A stretch of 64,000 nucleotides of DNA, from NCBI RefSeq assembly GCF_001552435.1, contig NZ_BCRE01000044.1, positions 1 to 64,000 of the forward strand, written 5' to 3'. The notes beneath the pieces were generated by a model. That model searched no databases, was not told the DNA's origin, and saw only the letters and a list, made by a program, of their open reading frames with translations. Shown in pieces: positions 25,364 through 37,187 of the stretch (its first letter is position 1; each line of letters opens with the position of its first letter). The stretch comes from Kribbia dieselivorans NBRC 106261 (GTDB lineage Bacteria; Actinomycetota; Actinomycetes; Actinomycetales; Dermatophilaceae). Both the position numbers and the translations under genes were made by a program.

Positions 25364-26071
25364 GTGCCCCCGTACGTCCGCGTCACCGACCTGCGCAAAA
25401 CCTTCGGCGCCGTCGTCGCCGTCGATTCCGCCTCGTGGAGTGCCGACCCGGGTGCCGTCACCTGTGTCCTCGGCCCGAACGGCGCCGGCAAGACGACGAT
25501 GATCGAATGCCTCGAGGGGCTGCAGCGACCCGACGCCGGCACCGTCCGCGTGCTCGACGTCGACCCGTGGGAGGCCGGACCGGAGCACCGCGCCCGCGTC
25601 GGAGTCATGCTCCAGGACGGCGGACTCCCCCAAAGCGTCTCGGCCGCCCGGCTGCTCTCCCACCTCACCCGCCTCCACGCCGGGCCGACCGACGTGGACG
25701 CGCTCATCGACCGCCTGGAGATCAACACCTTCGCCGCCACGCCCGTGCGACGGCTCTCCGGTGGTCAGCGTCAGCGGGTCGCCCTCGCGGCCGCCCTGCT
25801 GGCCCGACCGGACGTCGCCTTCCTCGACGAACCCTCGGCCGGGCTCGATCCGCACGCCCGCCGCGAGGTGTGGTCGCTGATCCAGGACACGGCCGCACGC
25901 GGGGCGGCCGTGGTCGTGACCACGCACTCCTTCGAGGAGGCCGAGCGACTGGCGGACCGGATCGTCATCGTCCACCGTGGCCGGGTCGTCGCGGACGGCA
26001 CGCCGGCTCAGGTGGCCGGCGACCGCAGCCTCGAGGACGCGTACTTCTCATTGACCTGGAGCCCTTCGTGA
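25364..26071 (+). CDS. ABC transporter ATP-binding protein
   Basis: A 235-residue DrrA-like ATPase: Walker A VLGPNGAGKTTMIECL, Q-loop VMLQDGGL, signature LSGGQRQRVALA, Walker B VAFLDEPSAGLDP and switch His in TTHSFEEAERLADR. The GTG start fits the -10 box for a leaderless transcript. The stop overlaps the permease start (GTGA). This ABC pair next to ctaA matches a mycobacterial arrangement (Rv1456c-Rv1458c), suggesting a link to heme or oxidase assembly; that link is inference. Confidence 0.93.
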   Translation: MPPYVRVTDLRKTFGAVVAVDSASWSADPGAVTCVLGPNGAGKTTMIECLEGLQRPDAGTVRVLDVDPWEAGPEHRARVGVMLQDGGLPQSVSAARLLSHLTRLHAGPTDVDALIDRLEINTFAATPVRRLSGGQRQRVALAAALLARPDVAFLDEPSAGLDPHARREVWSLIQDTAARGAAVVVTTHSFEEAERLADRIVIVHRGRVVADGTPAQVAGDRSLEDAYFSLTWSPS

Positions 26072-26823
26072 GCACGACCCCCGCACCGGCGCCGTTCCTG
26101 ACCCGCGCCCTGGCCCAGGCCCGGTTCGAGGCCGGGATCCTGCTCCGCAACGGTGAGCAGTTGCTCGTCGCGCTGGTCCTGCCGGCGCTGGCCCTGGTCG
26201 CGCTGACGTACGCCTCGTACCCGGACCTCGGGCCAGACCGACGGATCGACGTGGCCGCACCTGGCACCCTGGCGCTCGCCGTGATCTCCACGGCCTTCAC
26301 CGGACAGGCCATCCAGACCGGCTTCGATCGTCGCTACGGCGTGCTGCGCTACCTCGGCACCACCCCGCTGGGTCGCAGCGGTCTGCTTCTCGGCCGCGCC
26401 GGTGGGGTGCTGGTGGTCCTGGCCCTGCAGACCGTCGTGCTCGGTGCCCTCGGGCTCGCGCTCGGCTGGCACCCACGCTGGATCGGGGTGCCCGCCGCAC
26501 TGGTCACCCTCGTGCTCGGCGCGTGGTGCTTCGTCGCGTTGGCCCTCGCGTTCGCCGGATGGATGCGGGCCGAGGCGGTGCTGGCTCTGGCCAATCTCGT
26601 CTGGGTACTGCTGCTCGGCCTCGGCGGGGTGCTGCTGCCGGTCGACACCCTGCCCGCGGGGGTATCGCACATCGTGCGGTGGTCGCCCTCGGCGGCCCTG
26701 GGCGACGGCATGCGGGCACCGCTTCTGCACGGCTCGTGGCCGTGGATGTCCCACCTGGTCCTCATCGTGTGGGGCGCGCTCTTCACCCTGTGGGCCATCC
26801 GCACGTTCCGCTGGCGGGACTGA
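26068..26823 (+). CDS. ABC-2 type transporter permease
   Basis: A 251-residue membrane protein with six helices (LLVALVLPALALVALTYAS, TLALAVISTAFTGQAIQTGF, GVLVVLALQTVVLGALGLALGW, and others) and the cytoplasmic segment TGFDRRYGVLRYLGTTPLGRS typical of the family. It is coupled to the ATPase before it by a GTGA overlap and lies 64 bp before ctaA on the same strand. Confidence 0.9.
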   Translation: MSTTPAPAPFLTRALAQARFEAGILLRNGEQLLVALVLPALALVALTYASYPDLGPDRRIDVAAPGTLALAVISTAFTGQAIQTGFDRRYGVLRYLGTTPLGRSGLLLGRAGGVLVVLALQTVVLGALGLALGWHPRWIGVPAALVTLVLGAWCFVALALAFAGWMRAEAVLALANLVWVLLLGLGGVLLPVDTLPAGVSHIVRWSPSAALGDGMRAPLLHGSWPWMSHLVLIVWGALFTLWAIRTFRWRD

Positions 26824-26887
26824 CCGCGACCACCCGAGCATGGAGCCGTTGAGGTGGTCCCACGGCCGGGCGGTAGCGTGGGTCCGC

Positions 26888-27817
26888 GTGAATGCCACCG
26901 CCACCGCCCCGATCTCCCCGACGCGCAGCCGAGTTCCGGCCACGCTGCGCTGGGCCGCGCTGCTCAACCTGCTCGCCGAGGTGATGATCATCATCACCGG
27001 CGGGGTGGTGCGGGTCACCGGGTCGGGTCTGGGCTGTTCGACGTGGCCGCAGTGCACCCCCGGCAGTTACGTGCCGACCGTGGAGCAGGCCGAGGGCTGG
27101 CACAAATACGTCGAGTTCGGCAACCGCACCCTGACCGGTCTGGTCGGCTTCCTGGCCATCTGGTTGATCATCGAGGTCTATCGCCACAGCGACCGCCGCC
27201 GGTCGCTGACCATCCCGGCGTGGCTCGTGCTCGGCGGGGTCGCCTCCCAGGCCATCGCCGGCGGAATCACCGTGCTGCTCGGGCTGCACCCGATCACCGT
27301 CGCCTTCCACTTCCTGCAGTCGGCGGCGATCGTGGCCCTGTCCGCCTACGTCTGGTTCCACGTGTTCGAGACGAGCGCCACGCCCCGGCTGCTGGTGCCG
27401 CGGCTGGTCGTCCAGGCCGGGTGGCTCACCAGCGCCGTGGGCGCCCTCGTCATCGTCCTGGGGACCGTGGTCACCGGTTCCGGCCCGCACTCCGGCGACG
27501 CCGACGACCCGGCCCGCTTCGGCTTCGATCCGCGGACCATCTCGTGGCTGCACGCCGATGCGGTCATGCTCTTCGTCGGGCTCGTGGCCGCCATGCTCCT
27601 GGCCACCACGCTGACCGGCACCGACCGTCGCCCGGTCCGAGCCTGGGGGGTCGTCATGTTCGTCACCCTGATCCAGGGCGTCATCGGGTACGTGCAGTAC
27701 CTGACCAAGCTGCCAGAGGGGCTGGTCGTCCTGCACATGGCCGGCGCCGCGGCGCTGGTCGTTGCCCTGGTCTACGGGATGATGGGCCTGCGTGACCGCT
27801 CCGGCCAACGAGCCTGA
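26888..27817 (+). CDS. ctaA: Heme A synthase (COX15/CtaA)
   Basis: A 309-residue eight-helix membrane enzyme that oxidises the C8 methyl of heme O to a formyl group, giving heme A for cytochrome aa3 oxidase. Conserved features: GGVVRVTGSGLGCSTWPQCTPGSY with the paired Cys, EFGNRTLTGLVG, HPITVAFHFLQSA and VVLHMAGAAALV with heme-binding His. GTG at 26888 follows a TAGCGT -10 box (26874-26879) by eight bases, so the leader is about two bases; an upstream ATG at 26840 would lie before that start. Convergent with ctaB, which makes its substrate. Confidence 0.94.
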   Translation: MNATATAPISPTRSRVPATLRWAALLNLLAEVMIIITGGVVRVTGSGLGCSTWPQCTPGSYVPTVEQAEGWHKYVEFGNRTLTGLVGFLAIWLIIEVYRHSDRRRSLTIPAWLVLGGVASQAIAGGITVLLGLHPITVAFHFLQSAAIVALSAYVWFHVFETSATPRLLVPRLVVQAGWLTSAVGALVIVLGTVVTGSGPHSGDADDPARFGFDPRTISWLHADAVMLFVGLVAAMLLATTLTGTDRRPVRAWGVVMFVTLIQGVIGYVQYLTKLPEGLVVLHMAGAAALVVALVYGMMGLRDRSGQRA

Positions 27818-27832
27818 ACGACGCTCCGTCGG

Positions 27833-27852
27833 CCCGGTCGCCGGTGACCGGG
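27833..27852. terminator. Bidirectional hairpin between ctaA and ctaB
   Basis: CCCGGTC and GACCGGG, seven-base arms around GCCGGT, sit between the convergent stops of ctaA (27817) and ctaB (27860). It can form in both transcripts. No T-tract. Confidence 0.55.
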
Positions 27853-27859
27853 CGGGCGG

Positions 27860-28813
27860 TCAGTTCAGGCCGGGCAACGGCAGGTAGAGCAGCGGGTCGA
27901 TGGCCACCCCGAGGAAGAGGATGGTCACATAGCTGATCGAGTAGTGGAACAGCCGCATGGGGCGCAGTTCACGCTGCGGAGCGTCGCGCTTGGCCGCGGC
28001 GTGCAGGCGGTGCGCCTCGGCCAGGAACAGCCCGCCGGAGAGCAGCGCCCCGATCGTGTAGATCCAGCCCATTGGGGCCACGGGGATGAGCGTCAGCGAG
28101 GTGAGGACCATGAGCCACGCGTACCGCACGACCTGGGTGGACACCTTGGTCATCGACGCGGTCACCGGCAGCATGGGGACCTCGGCGTTGGCGTAGTCCT
28201 CCTTGAACCGCATCGACAGCGGCCAGTAGTGCGGCGGGGTCCAGAAGAAGATGACGAGGAAGAGGATCAGCGCGGGCCAGTCGAGCGAGTTCGTCACGGC
28301 CGACCAGCCGATGAGCACCGGCATGCACCCGGCGATGCCGCCCCAGACGATGTTCTGGTCGGTGCGGCGCTTGAGGATCATCGTGTAGCCGACGGCGTAG
28401 AGCACGATCGCGAGCAGCGACATCATCGCCGAGAGCGGGTTGACGAAGGCCCACAGCCACACCGTCGAGGCGATCGTCAGCACGAACCCGAAGATCGTGG
28501 CCGCGCGCGGGCTCACCTCACCGGTGACCAGGGGGCGGTGCGCCGTGCGGGCCATCTTCGCGTCGATGTCCCGGTCGTAGACCATGTTGAAGGTGTTCGC
28601 CGCCCCGGCGCTGAGCGAGCCACCAATGAGGGTCGCCACGACGAGCCACAGCGACGGGACACCGCGCTCCGCCAAGAACATCACCGGCACCGTCGTGACG
28701 AGCAGCAACTCGATGATGCGCGGCTTGGTCAGTGCAATGTAATTGCGCACCGTCCGACGCCAACGCTGCGCGGGGCCCACCTGGGTGTCCGTGGTCGACT
28801 CGACTGCAGTCAC
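27860..28813 (-). CDS. ctaB: Protoheme IX farnesyltransferase (heme O synthase)
   Basis: A 317-residue UbiA-family prenyltransferase making heme O from heme B and farnesyl diphosphate. The first Asp-rich motif is [18 protein letters not shown] and the second region is [10 protein letters not shown]; nine helices follow the family pattern, with [17 protein letters not shown] conserved. The GTG start at 28813 has AGAGG five bases upstream. A TACGAT -10 box (28881-28876) could start transcription near 28869. With ctaA and SURF1 it serves the aa3 oxidase. Confidence 0.95.
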   Translation of the reverse strand: MTAVESTTDTQVGPAQRWRRTVRNYIALTKPRIIELLLVTTVPVMFLAERGVPSLWLVVATLIGGSLSAGAANTFNMVYDRDIDAKMARTAHRPLVTGEVSPRAATIFGFVLTIASTVWLWAFVNPLSAMMSLLAIVLYAVGYTMILKRRTDQNIVWGGIAGCMPVLIGWSAVTNSLDWPALILFLVIFFWTPPHYWPLSMRFKEDYANAEVPMLPVTASMTKVSTQVVRYAWLMVLTSLTLIPVAPMGWIYTIGALLSGGLFLAEAHRLHAAAKRDAPQRELRPMRLFHYSISYVTILFLGVAIDPLLYLPLPGLN

Positions 28814-28911
28814 GATGCCTCTGGGTTCGCAGGGTGCCACGCACGGCCGAGGGGCGGGTGGCAAGGTCAACGATCATCGTATCGTGGAGCGCGCGAATGT
28901 CTGATACCCCA

Positions 28912-28934
28912 TTGTCAGCCTGGGTGACTAGGCT
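28912..28934 (+). promoter_or_regulatory. tkt promoter with PafBC/RecA-NDp-like motif
   Basis: TTGTCAGCC, eight bases, then TAGGCT. The layout follows the DNA-damage promoter consensus TTGTCRGTG-N8-TANNNT with two changes in the last two bases of the upstream half. The -10 ends five bases before the tkt GTG, so the transcript may be leaderless. Confidence 0.45.
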
Positions 28935-28939
28935 GCGGG

Positions 28940-31150
<2,211 letters not shown>

Positions 31151-31217
31151 ACCCACCACCCCCACGGATCACCGCCCGGCGGTCATTGGCCGCCACCTCA
31201 ACCCCCTTGGAGTGACC

Positions 31218-32339
31218 ATGACTGAGAATGCCGCGCTGAACGCCCTGGCCGATGCTGGGGTCTCGATCTGGCTCGATGACCTGTCCCGCGAACGTATCCG
31301 TGGGGGTGGCCTGGCCACACTGATCGCGAACAAGGGGGTCGTCGGGGTGACCACCAACCCGACGATCTTCCAGAACGCGCTGTCCGACGGAGAGTCGTAC
31401 GCCGAGCAGGTCGGCGAACTCGCCGCACAGGGCGCCGACGTCGACACGGCCGTGTTCGCCATCACCACGCAGGACGTCCAGGAGGCCTGTGACGTGCTGC
31501 GCCCGGTGTACGACGCCACCGGCGGCCTGGATGGTCGCGTCTCGATCGAGGTGGACCCGCGCTTGGCGCACGACACCGCCGGCACCGTGGCCCAGGCCAA
31601 GGAACTGTGGGAGCGGGTCGACCGGCCGAACCTGCTCATCAAGATCCCGGCCACGACCGAGGGTCTGCCGGCGATCACCCAGGTGCTGGGCAGCGGCATC
31701 AGCGTCAATGTCACCCTGATCTTCGGGCTGGACCGCTACCGCGGGGTCATGAACGCCTACCTGCTCGGGCTCGAGACCGCGCAGAAGAACGGCATCGACC
31801 TGTCGACGATCCGGTCGGTCGCCTCCTTCTTCGTCTCCCGCATGGACACCGAGGTCGACGCACGACTGACCACCATCGGTTCTCAGGAGGCGCTGGCGCT
31901 GCGTGGGACGTCCGGGGTGGCCAACGCCCGTCTGGCGTACCACGCCTACGAAGAGGTCTTCTCCACTCCGCGCTGGCGGTCGTTGGCCGACGACGGGGCG
32001 CACGAGCAGCGTCCGCTGTGGGCCTCGACGGGCGTGAAGAACCCGGACTACCCGGACACCCTGTACGTCACCGAACTCGTGGCGCCGAACACGGTCAACA
32101 CCATGCCGGAGAAGACGCTCGACGCGGTTGCCGACCACGGTGAGATCACCGGCGACACGGTCGCGAACACCTTCGTCGAGTCCAGCGCGATCATGGACGC
32201 CCTCGAGCGGCTCGGTGTCTCGTACGCCGACGTCACCGCCCAGCTCGAGCGTGAGGGTGTCGAGAAGTTCAGCGCCTCATGGCAGCAGTTGCTCGACGAG
32301 CTGCAGGCCAACCTGGAGAAGGCGAACCAGCCGGCATGA
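31218..32339 (+). CDS. tal: Transaldolase
   Basis: A 373-residue transaldolase of the long actinobacterial type. The Schiff-base Lys is in [16 protein letters not shown], preceded by [14 protein letters not shown], and the C-terminus carries [16 protein letters not shown] at 31209-31212 is five bases from ATG 31218, favouring it over the GTG two codons upstream. It follows tkt by 67 bp; its stop overlaps the zwf start (ATGA). Confidence 0.96.
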   Translation: MTENAALNALADAGVSIWLDDLSRERIRGGGLATLIANKGVVGVTTNPTIFQNALSDGESYAEQVGELAAQGADVDTAVFAITTQDVQEACDVLRPVYDATGGLDGRVSIEVDPRLAHDTAGTVAQAKELWERVDRPNLLIKIPATTEGLPAITQVLGSGISVNVTLIFGLDRYRGVMNAYLLGLETAQKNGIDLSTIRSVASFFVSRMDTEVDARLTTIGSQEALALRGTSGVANARLAYHAYEEVFSTPRWRSLADDGAHEQRPLWASTGVKNPDYPDTLYVTELVAPNTVNTMPEKTLDAVADHGEITGDTVANTFVESSAIMDALERLGVSYADVTAQLEREGVEKFSASWQQLLDELQANLEKANQPA

Positions 32340-33880
32340 GCCGCGGATCCCAGACGGAGTGGGTCAACCCGCTCCGGGACCCCAGCGACAAGCGGCTGCC
32401 CCGCATCGCAGGGCCATGCTCGATGGTCATGTTCGGCGTGACCGGTGACCTGGCCCGCAAGAAGTTGATGCCGGCGATCTACGATCTGGGCAACCGGGGC
32501 CTGCTCCCGCCGGGCTTCTCCCTCGTCGGGTTCGCCCGACGCGACTGGGCCGATCAGGACTTCGGCGAGATCGTCCACGACTCCATCAAGCAGCATGCCC
32601 GCACCCCCTTTCGGGAGGAGGTGTGGCGCACACTGGCCGAGGGCATCCGCTTCGTGCCGGGAACCTTCGAGGATGACGCCGCCTTCGACCTCCTCGCCAA
32701 GACCGTCAAGGAGCTGGACGAGACCCGCGGCACCGGCGGCAACCACGCGTTCTACCTGTCGATCCCCCCGGCGTCGTTCTCCCAGGTGCTCCAGCAGTTG
32801 GAGCGCTCGGGCCTGTCCACGGGCGGCAACGGAGCGTGGCGACGCGTCGTCATCGAGAAGCCGTTCGGTCACGATCTGGCCAGCGCCCAGGAGCTGAACG
32901 CGACCGTCGAGTCCGTCTTCCCGCCCGACTCGGTGTTCCGCATCGACCACTACCTGGGCAAGGAGACGGTCCAGAACCTGCTGGCACTGCGGTTCGCCAA
33001 CCAGATCTTCGAACCGATCTGGAACGCCCAGAACATCGACCACGTGCAGATCACCATGGCCGAGGACATCGGCATCGGTGGCCGCGCGGGGTATTACGAC
33101 GGGGTGGGCGCGGCGCGGGACGTCATCCAGAACCACCTGCTGCAGCTGCTCGCGCTGACCGCGATGGAGGAGCCGCTCTCGTTTGCGGCCGACCACCTGC
33201 GGGCCGAGAAGGAGAAGGTCCTCGCGGCCGTGCAACTGCCCGACGACCTCGGCGCCGCCACGGCTCGGGGCCAGTATGCGGCCGGCTGGCAGGGCGCGGA
33301 GCAGGTGCTCGGCTACCTCAACGAGACCGGGGTGGCGCCGGGATCGACGACGGAGACGTTCGCGGCGGTGCGCCTCGAGATCAACACGCGACGGTGGGCC
33401 GGGGTGCCGTTCTACCTGCGCACCGGCAAGCGCCTCGGCAAACGCGCCACCGAGATCGCCGTCGTGTTCAAGAAGGCACCGCACCTGCCCTTCGAGCAGA
33501 CGGCCACCGAGGAGCTCGGTCAGAACGCGGTCGTCATCCGCGTCCAGCCCGACGAGGGGGTCACGCTGCGCTTCGGGGCGAAGGTCCCCGGGTCGCAGAT
33601 GGAGGTGCGTGACGTCTCGATGGACTTCGGTTACGGCCGGGCCTTCACCGAGTCCTCCCCCGAGGCGTACGAGCGCCTGATCCTCGACGTCCTGCTCGGT
33701 GATCCGCCGCTCTTCCCCCGGCACGAGGAGGTCGAGCTCTCCTGGCGGATCCTCGACCCGATCGAGGAATACTGGGCCGCCCACACGGAGCCCCTCGACC
33801 AGTACCCGGCCGGTGGCTGGGGCCCCCAGTCCGCTCACGACATGCTCGCCCGCGAGGGACGTCACTGGAGAGTGCCATGA
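32336..33880 (+). CDS. zwf: Glucose-6-phosphate dehydrogenase
   Basis: A 514-residue enzyme oxidising glucose-6-phosphate to 6-phosphogluconolactone with NADP+. The cofactor motif is [14 protein letters not shown] and the active-site signature is [15 protein letters not shown] with its catalytic Lys and His. Both ends overlap neighbouring genes by ATGA, so tal-zwf-opcA are translationally coupled. Confidence 0.97.
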   Translation: MSRGSQTEWVNPLRDPSDKRLPRIAGPCSMVMFGVTGDLARKKLMPAIYDLGNRGLLPPGFSLVGFARRDWADQDFGEIVHDSIKQHARTPFREEVWRTLAEGIRFVPGTFEDDAAFDLLAKTVKELDETRGTGGNHAFYLSIPPASFSQVLQQLERSGLSTGGNGAWRRVVIEKPFGHDLASAQELNATVESVFPPDSVFRIDHYLGKETVQNLLALRFANQIFEPIWNAQNIDHVQITMAEDIGIGGRAGYYDGVGAARDVIQNHLLQLLALTAMEEPLSFAADHLRAEKEKVLAAVQLPDDLGAATARGQYAAGWQGAEQVLGYLNETGVAPGSTTETFAAVRLEINTRRWAGVPFYLRTGKRLGKRATEIAVVFKKAPHLPFEQTATEELGQNAVVIRVQPDEGVTLRFGAKVPGSQMEVRDVSMDFGYGRAFTESSPEAYERLILDVLLGDPPLFPRHEEVELSWRILDPIEEYWAAHTEPLDQYPAGGWGPQSAHDMLAREGRHWRVP

Positions 33881-34923
33881 TCGTCGATCTGCCGAACACC
33901 ACGACCACCGACGTCAGCAAGCGCCTGGTCCGGCTTCGCGAGAACACCGGGTCGATGGCCCTGGGGCGTGTTCTGACCCTCATCACCGTCGCCGACGAGG
34001 ACTGCGCCGACCACGCCCTCGAGGTGGCCGGCCAGGCGACGCGGCAACACCCCAGCCGCATCGTCTGCGTCATCGCGGGGACCAAGCGGGGCAAGACCCG
34101 CCTCGACGCGCAGATCCGGCTCGGCGGTGACGCCGGCGCCTCGGAGATGGTCGTCATGCGCCTGTACGGCCAACTGGCGGGGCATCCCCAGTCGGTCGTC
34201 ACCCCGTTCCTGTTGCCCGACTCCCCCGTCGTGGCGTGGTGGCCGTCGGAGGCGCCGTCGTCGGTGGCCGAGGACCCGATCGGGGCGATGGCCCAGCGCC
34301 GCATCACCGATGCCGCCACCGCCAAGAACCCGCATCAGGCCCTCGTGAAGCGGGCGGCGACGTACGTCGGCGGGGACACCGACCTCGCATGGGGTCGCAT
34401 CACCCGCTGGCGGGGCCTGCTCGCCTCGGCCCTGGACCAGCCGCCGCACGAGCCGGTGACCGTCGTGGGCGCGAGTGACTCGCCGTCGGCCGACCTTCTG
34501 GTCGGCTGGTTGAGCCTCACGCTCGGTGCCTCCGCCACCTTGGCGCGCACGGACGGCGGGTCGGGCGTCCTCGGCGTCCGGCTCGAACGGGACTCCGGAC
34601 CGATCGACCTGCTGCGACCCGAGGGTGACACGGCCACGATGCTCGCCCCGCAGCAGCCGGCCCGGCTGATCTCGCTGGCCCACCGCACCGACGCCGAATG
34701 CCTGGCCGAGGAGCTGCGCCGACTCGACCCGGACGATGTCTACGGCGAAAGCCTCACGCGGGGTCTGAAGAAGGTGTCGAAGGCGACCTCGCTGTCGGCG
34801 AAGGAGGCGGCCGATCTCGGCCTCACCCTCAGTCGCGACGACGCGATCCGGGCGATGCGAGAGGCCGCCAAGAGCATCAAGCACGACCACCATGCCGAGA
34901 TGGTCGACGGTGCCGATGCCTGA
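33877..34923 (+). CDS. opcA: OpcA, glucose-6-phosphate dehydrogenase assembly protein
   Basis: A 348-residue OpcA-family protein (VDLPNTTTTDVSKRLVRLRENTGSMALGRVLTL; ITDAATAKNPHQAL; AWWPSEAPS). In actinobacteria and cyanobacteria OpcA binds and activates G6PDH. Gene order zwf-opcA-pgl is standard, and overlaps at both ends point to a fixed ratio of product to Zwf. Confidence 0.93.
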   Translation: MIVDLPNTTTTDVSKRLVRLRENTGSMALGRVLTLITVADEDCADHALEVAGQATRQHPSRIVCVIAGTKRGKTRLDAQIRLGGDAGASEMVVMRLYGQLAGHPQSVVTPFLLPDSPVVAWWPSEAPSSVAEDPIGAMAQRRITDAATAKNPHQALVKRAATYVGGDTDLAWGRITRWRGLLASALDQPPHEPVTVVGASDSPSADLLVGWLSLTLGASATLARTDGGSGVLGVRLERDSGPIDLLRPEGDTATMLAPQQPARLISLAHRTDAECLAEELRRLDPDDVYGESLTRGLKKVSKATSLSAKEAADLGLTLSRDDAIRAMREAAKSIKHDHHAEMVDGADA

Positions 34924-35659
34924 GATGCCCGTCGTCCACCCGGACAAGGCGGCGTTGTCAGCAGCCGTCGGAGCGCGGTTGCTCACCGCCATCCTCGACG
35001 CGCAGGCGGAGCGCGGTGTGGCCCAGCTCGTCCTGACCGGCGGGTCGATGGGTGCGGCCTCCCTCGCCGCCCTGCGCACCCAGCCGGGCGCGTCGGCCAT
35101 CGACTGGGCTCGGGTCGACCTGTGGTGGGGCGACGAGCGGGTGCTGCCCGGTGGGGACCCCGAGCGGAACGAGGTCCAGGCCCGGGAGGCACTGATCGAC
35201 CACGTGCCGGTCGACCCCGCACGCGTGCACGTCATGGCACCGGCCCCGGTCGGCGCCACGGCCGATGCGGAGCAGGCGGCGAGCGACTACGCCGCCGAGC
35301 TCGGGCGGGCGGGGTACGGCACGGGTGACGCGCCGTTCTTCGACGTCGTCATGTTGGGTGTCGGCCCGGACGGCCACGTGGCCTCACTGTTCCCCGGCCA
35401 CCCGCAGCAGCAGGCCGCGGGCCTGGTCGTGGCGGTGCACGACTCCCCCAAACCCCCGCCGACGCGCGTGTCCTTGACGTTCGAGGCGTTGCGCAACACC
35501 CGGCAGGTGTGGTTCCTCGTGTCCGGGAACGACAAGGCCGAGGCGGTTCGCCTCGGCCTGGACGGCGCCGATCCGGAGCGCAGTTCGGCTGCCCAGGTGC
35601 GCGGCCGCGAGGCCACGTGCTGGCTCGTCGACGCGGCCGCGGCCGGCGTTACTGGATGA
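34916..35659 (+). CDS. pgl: 6-phosphogluconolactonase
   Basis: A 247-residue lactonase hydrolysing the Zwf product. Motifs TGGSMGAASLAAL, WWGDERVLPGGDPERNEVQARE and LGVGPDGHVASLFPGH are those of the NagB/Pgl fold. ATG at 34916 overlaps the opcA stop; ATG 34925 is possible. Its last 11 bases overlap the 3' end of rbpA on the other strand. Confidence 0.94.
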   Translation: MPEMPVVHPDKAALSAAVGARLLTAILDAQAERGVAQLVLTGGSMGAASLAALRTQPGASAIDWARVDLWWGDERVLPGGDPERNEVQAREALIDHVPVDPARVHVMAPAPVGATADAEQAASDYAAELGRAGYGTGDAPFFDVVMLGVGPDGHVASLFPGHPQQQAAGLVVAVHDSPKPPPTRVSLTFEALRNTRQVWFLVSGNDKAEAVRLGLDGADPERSSAAQVRGREATCWLVDAAAAGVTG

Positions 35660-35999
35660 GACCCCGGTCGCGGAGTTCGCCGAGGCGCTCCTCGAGCAGC
35701 GCCTGACCCTCGTCGTCGCTACGACGCTCCTTCACATAGGCCAAGTGCGTCTTGTACGGCTCGGCCTTCGGCGGACCGGGCGGGTTCTCCTGGTCCTGGC
35801 CGGCCGGGAACCCGCACCGCGGGCAGTCCCACGTCTCGGGGATGACGAGCCCCTGCTCGCGCGCGAACGAGGGTCGGGTCACGTGGCCGTTGGCGCACCA
35901 GTAGGACACGGTGACCTTGGGGGCCGCGTCGCCGCGCTCGGCCTCCCCCATGGGGCCGGCACCGACGCGGCTGCCGCGGATGGCGTTACCACCTGCCAT
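35649..35999 (-). CDS. rbpA: RbpA, RNA polymerase-binding protein
   Basis: A 116-residue actinobacterial transcription factor. It has the basic N-terminal tail (GGNAIRGSRVGAGP), the core domain with Cys in YWCANGHVTRPSFA and ETWDCPRCGFPAG, and the C-terminal sigma-interaction helix (ALLEERLGELRDRG). RbpA stabilises open complexes with the principal sigma factor. Convergent with pgl and overlapping it by 11 bp. Confidence 0.96.
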   Translation of the reverse strand: MAGGNAIRGSRVGAGPMGEAERGDAAPKVTVSYWCANGHVTRPSFAREQGLVIPETWDCPRCGFPAGQDQENPPGPPKAEPYKTHLAYVKERRSDDEGQALLEERLGELRDRGLIQ

Positions 36000-36065
36000 G
36001 ACGGATGTGTCCTTTCAGCATTGCCCGGGCGTCGACGCGCGGGCGGTGTGGATGTGTGTGCGGTC

Positions 36066-36311
36066 TCAGGCGTCGAAGCGATCGATCAGGCCGATGCCCA
36101 CGATCGAGACGACCCAGATCAGGGCGATGATGACCGTGAAACGGGTCAGGTTCCGCTCGGCGACGGAGGACGAACCCACGGACGTCGAGATACCGCCACC
36201 GAACATGTCGGAGACGCCACCGCCCTTGCCCTTGTGCAACAGGATCAGCAGCGTCTGGATCAGGCCGGAGGCGACCAGAACAACCTGCAGGGCAATACGG
36301 ACTGCGTCCAC
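36066..36311 (-). CDS. secG: SecG preprotein translocase subunit
   Basis: An 81-residue two-helix membrane protein (RIALQVVLVASGLIQTLLILLH and FTVIIALIWVVSIVGIGLI) with the SecG hallmark HKGKGGGVSDMFGGG between. GGAAGGA lies six bases before the GTG at 36311; an in-frame GTG five codons earlier would have that same sequence inside the gene. A -10 box TATCCT (36349-36344) sits in the loop of the upstream hairpin. Confidence 0.94.
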   Translation of the reverse strand: MDAVRIALQVVLVASGLIQTLLILLHKGKGGGVSDMFGGGISTSVGSSSVAERNLTRFTVIIALIWVVSIVGIGLIDRFDA

Positions 36312-36330
36312 GAAGGTTCCTTCCACGGGA

Positions 36331-36368
36331 GAGCGCTCGGGTCAGGATACCCCCGAACCCGAGCGCTC
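36331..36368 (-). terminator. Hairpin between tpiA and secG
   Basis: A perfect 12-bp inverted repeat (GAGCGCTCGGGT and complement) with a 14-base loop begins 33 bp after the tpiA stop. It could end the gap-pgk-tpiA transcript. The loop holds a candidate secG -10 box, and the arms contain the palindrome GAGCGCTC, so a role as operator is also possible. Confidence 0.55.
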
Positions 36369-36400
36369 TGCGTTGATGTCCGCGCGGTGCGCGGGGGTGA

Positions 36401-37186
36401 TCAGATCGCGTGCTCCTTGAAACGCGCGATTGTGGCGAACTCCTCGGCATCGAGCGAGGCGCCGCCGACGAGGGCACCGTCGACGTCCTCCTTGGCCATG
36501 ATGGCCGCGACGTTGCCGGACTTGACCGAACCTCCGTAGAGGATGCGGACCTTGTCGGCCAGGTCGTCGGAGTACAGCTCGGCGAGCTTGGCACGAATGG
36601 CCGCGCACACCTCCTGCGCGTCCTCTGGGGTAGCGACCTCACCGGTGCCGATGGCCCAGATCGGCTCGTAGGCGATGACGATCGTGGCCGCCTGCTCGGC
36701 CGGAATGCCGGCGAGGTCGGCCTCGATCTGGGCGAGGACATGGGCGACCTGGCCGCCTGCCTTGCGCACGTCAAGGCCCTCCCCGCAGCAGAGGATGGGC
36801 GTCAGGCCGTGACGGTAGGCTGCCTGCACCTTCGCGTTGAGCAACTCGTCGGACTCGTGGTGATGCTCACGACGCTCCGAGTGGCCGATGACGACGTAGG
36901 TGCAGCCCAGCTTGGCGAGGAAGGCGCCGGAGATCTCGCCGGTGTAGGCGCCGGAGTCGTGCACCGACAGGTCCTGCCCGCCGTAGGCGATCCCAAGCTT
37001 GTCGGCCTCGACGACGGTCTGGACGCTGCGCAGGTCGGTGAACGGGGGCAGCACGGCCACCTCGACGTCCTCGAAGTCGAACTTGCCGTCCTTGAGGGTC
37101 CAGTCGAGCTTCTGTACGAGGTGGACCGCCTGGAGGTGGTCCTGGTTCATCTTCCAGTTGCCCGCCATGAGGGGGGTGCGCGCCAT
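36401..37186 (-). CDS. tpiA: Triosephosphate isomerase
   Basis: A 261-residue TIM-barrel enzyme interconverting dihydroxyacetone phosphate and glyceraldehyde-3-phosphate. The N-terminal GNWKMN carries the catalytic Lys, VIGHSERR the His, and [11 protein letters not shown] the catalytic Glu; [11 protein letters not shown] binds phosphate. It starts 1 bp after the pgk stop. Confidence 0.97.
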   Translation of the reverse strand: MARTPLMAGNWKMNQDHLQAVHLVQKLDWTLKDGKFDFEDVEVAVLPPFTDLRSVQTVVEADKLGIAYGGQDLSVHDSGAYTGEISGAFLAKLGCTYVVIGHSERREHHHESDELLNAKVQAAYRHGLTPILCCGEGLDVRKAGGQVAHVLAQIEADLAGIPAEQAATIVIAYEPIWAIGTGEVATPEDAQEVCAAIRAKLAELYSDDLADKVRILYGGSVKSGNVAAIMAKEDVDGALVGGASLDAEEFATIARFKEHAI

Positions 37187-37187
37187 G

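Noticed and set aside
24537-25975. Extended SufR frame reaching into the divergent ABC gene
   Set aside because: The extra N-terminus is antisense to the ABC ATPase; SufR homologues begin near ATG 25303.
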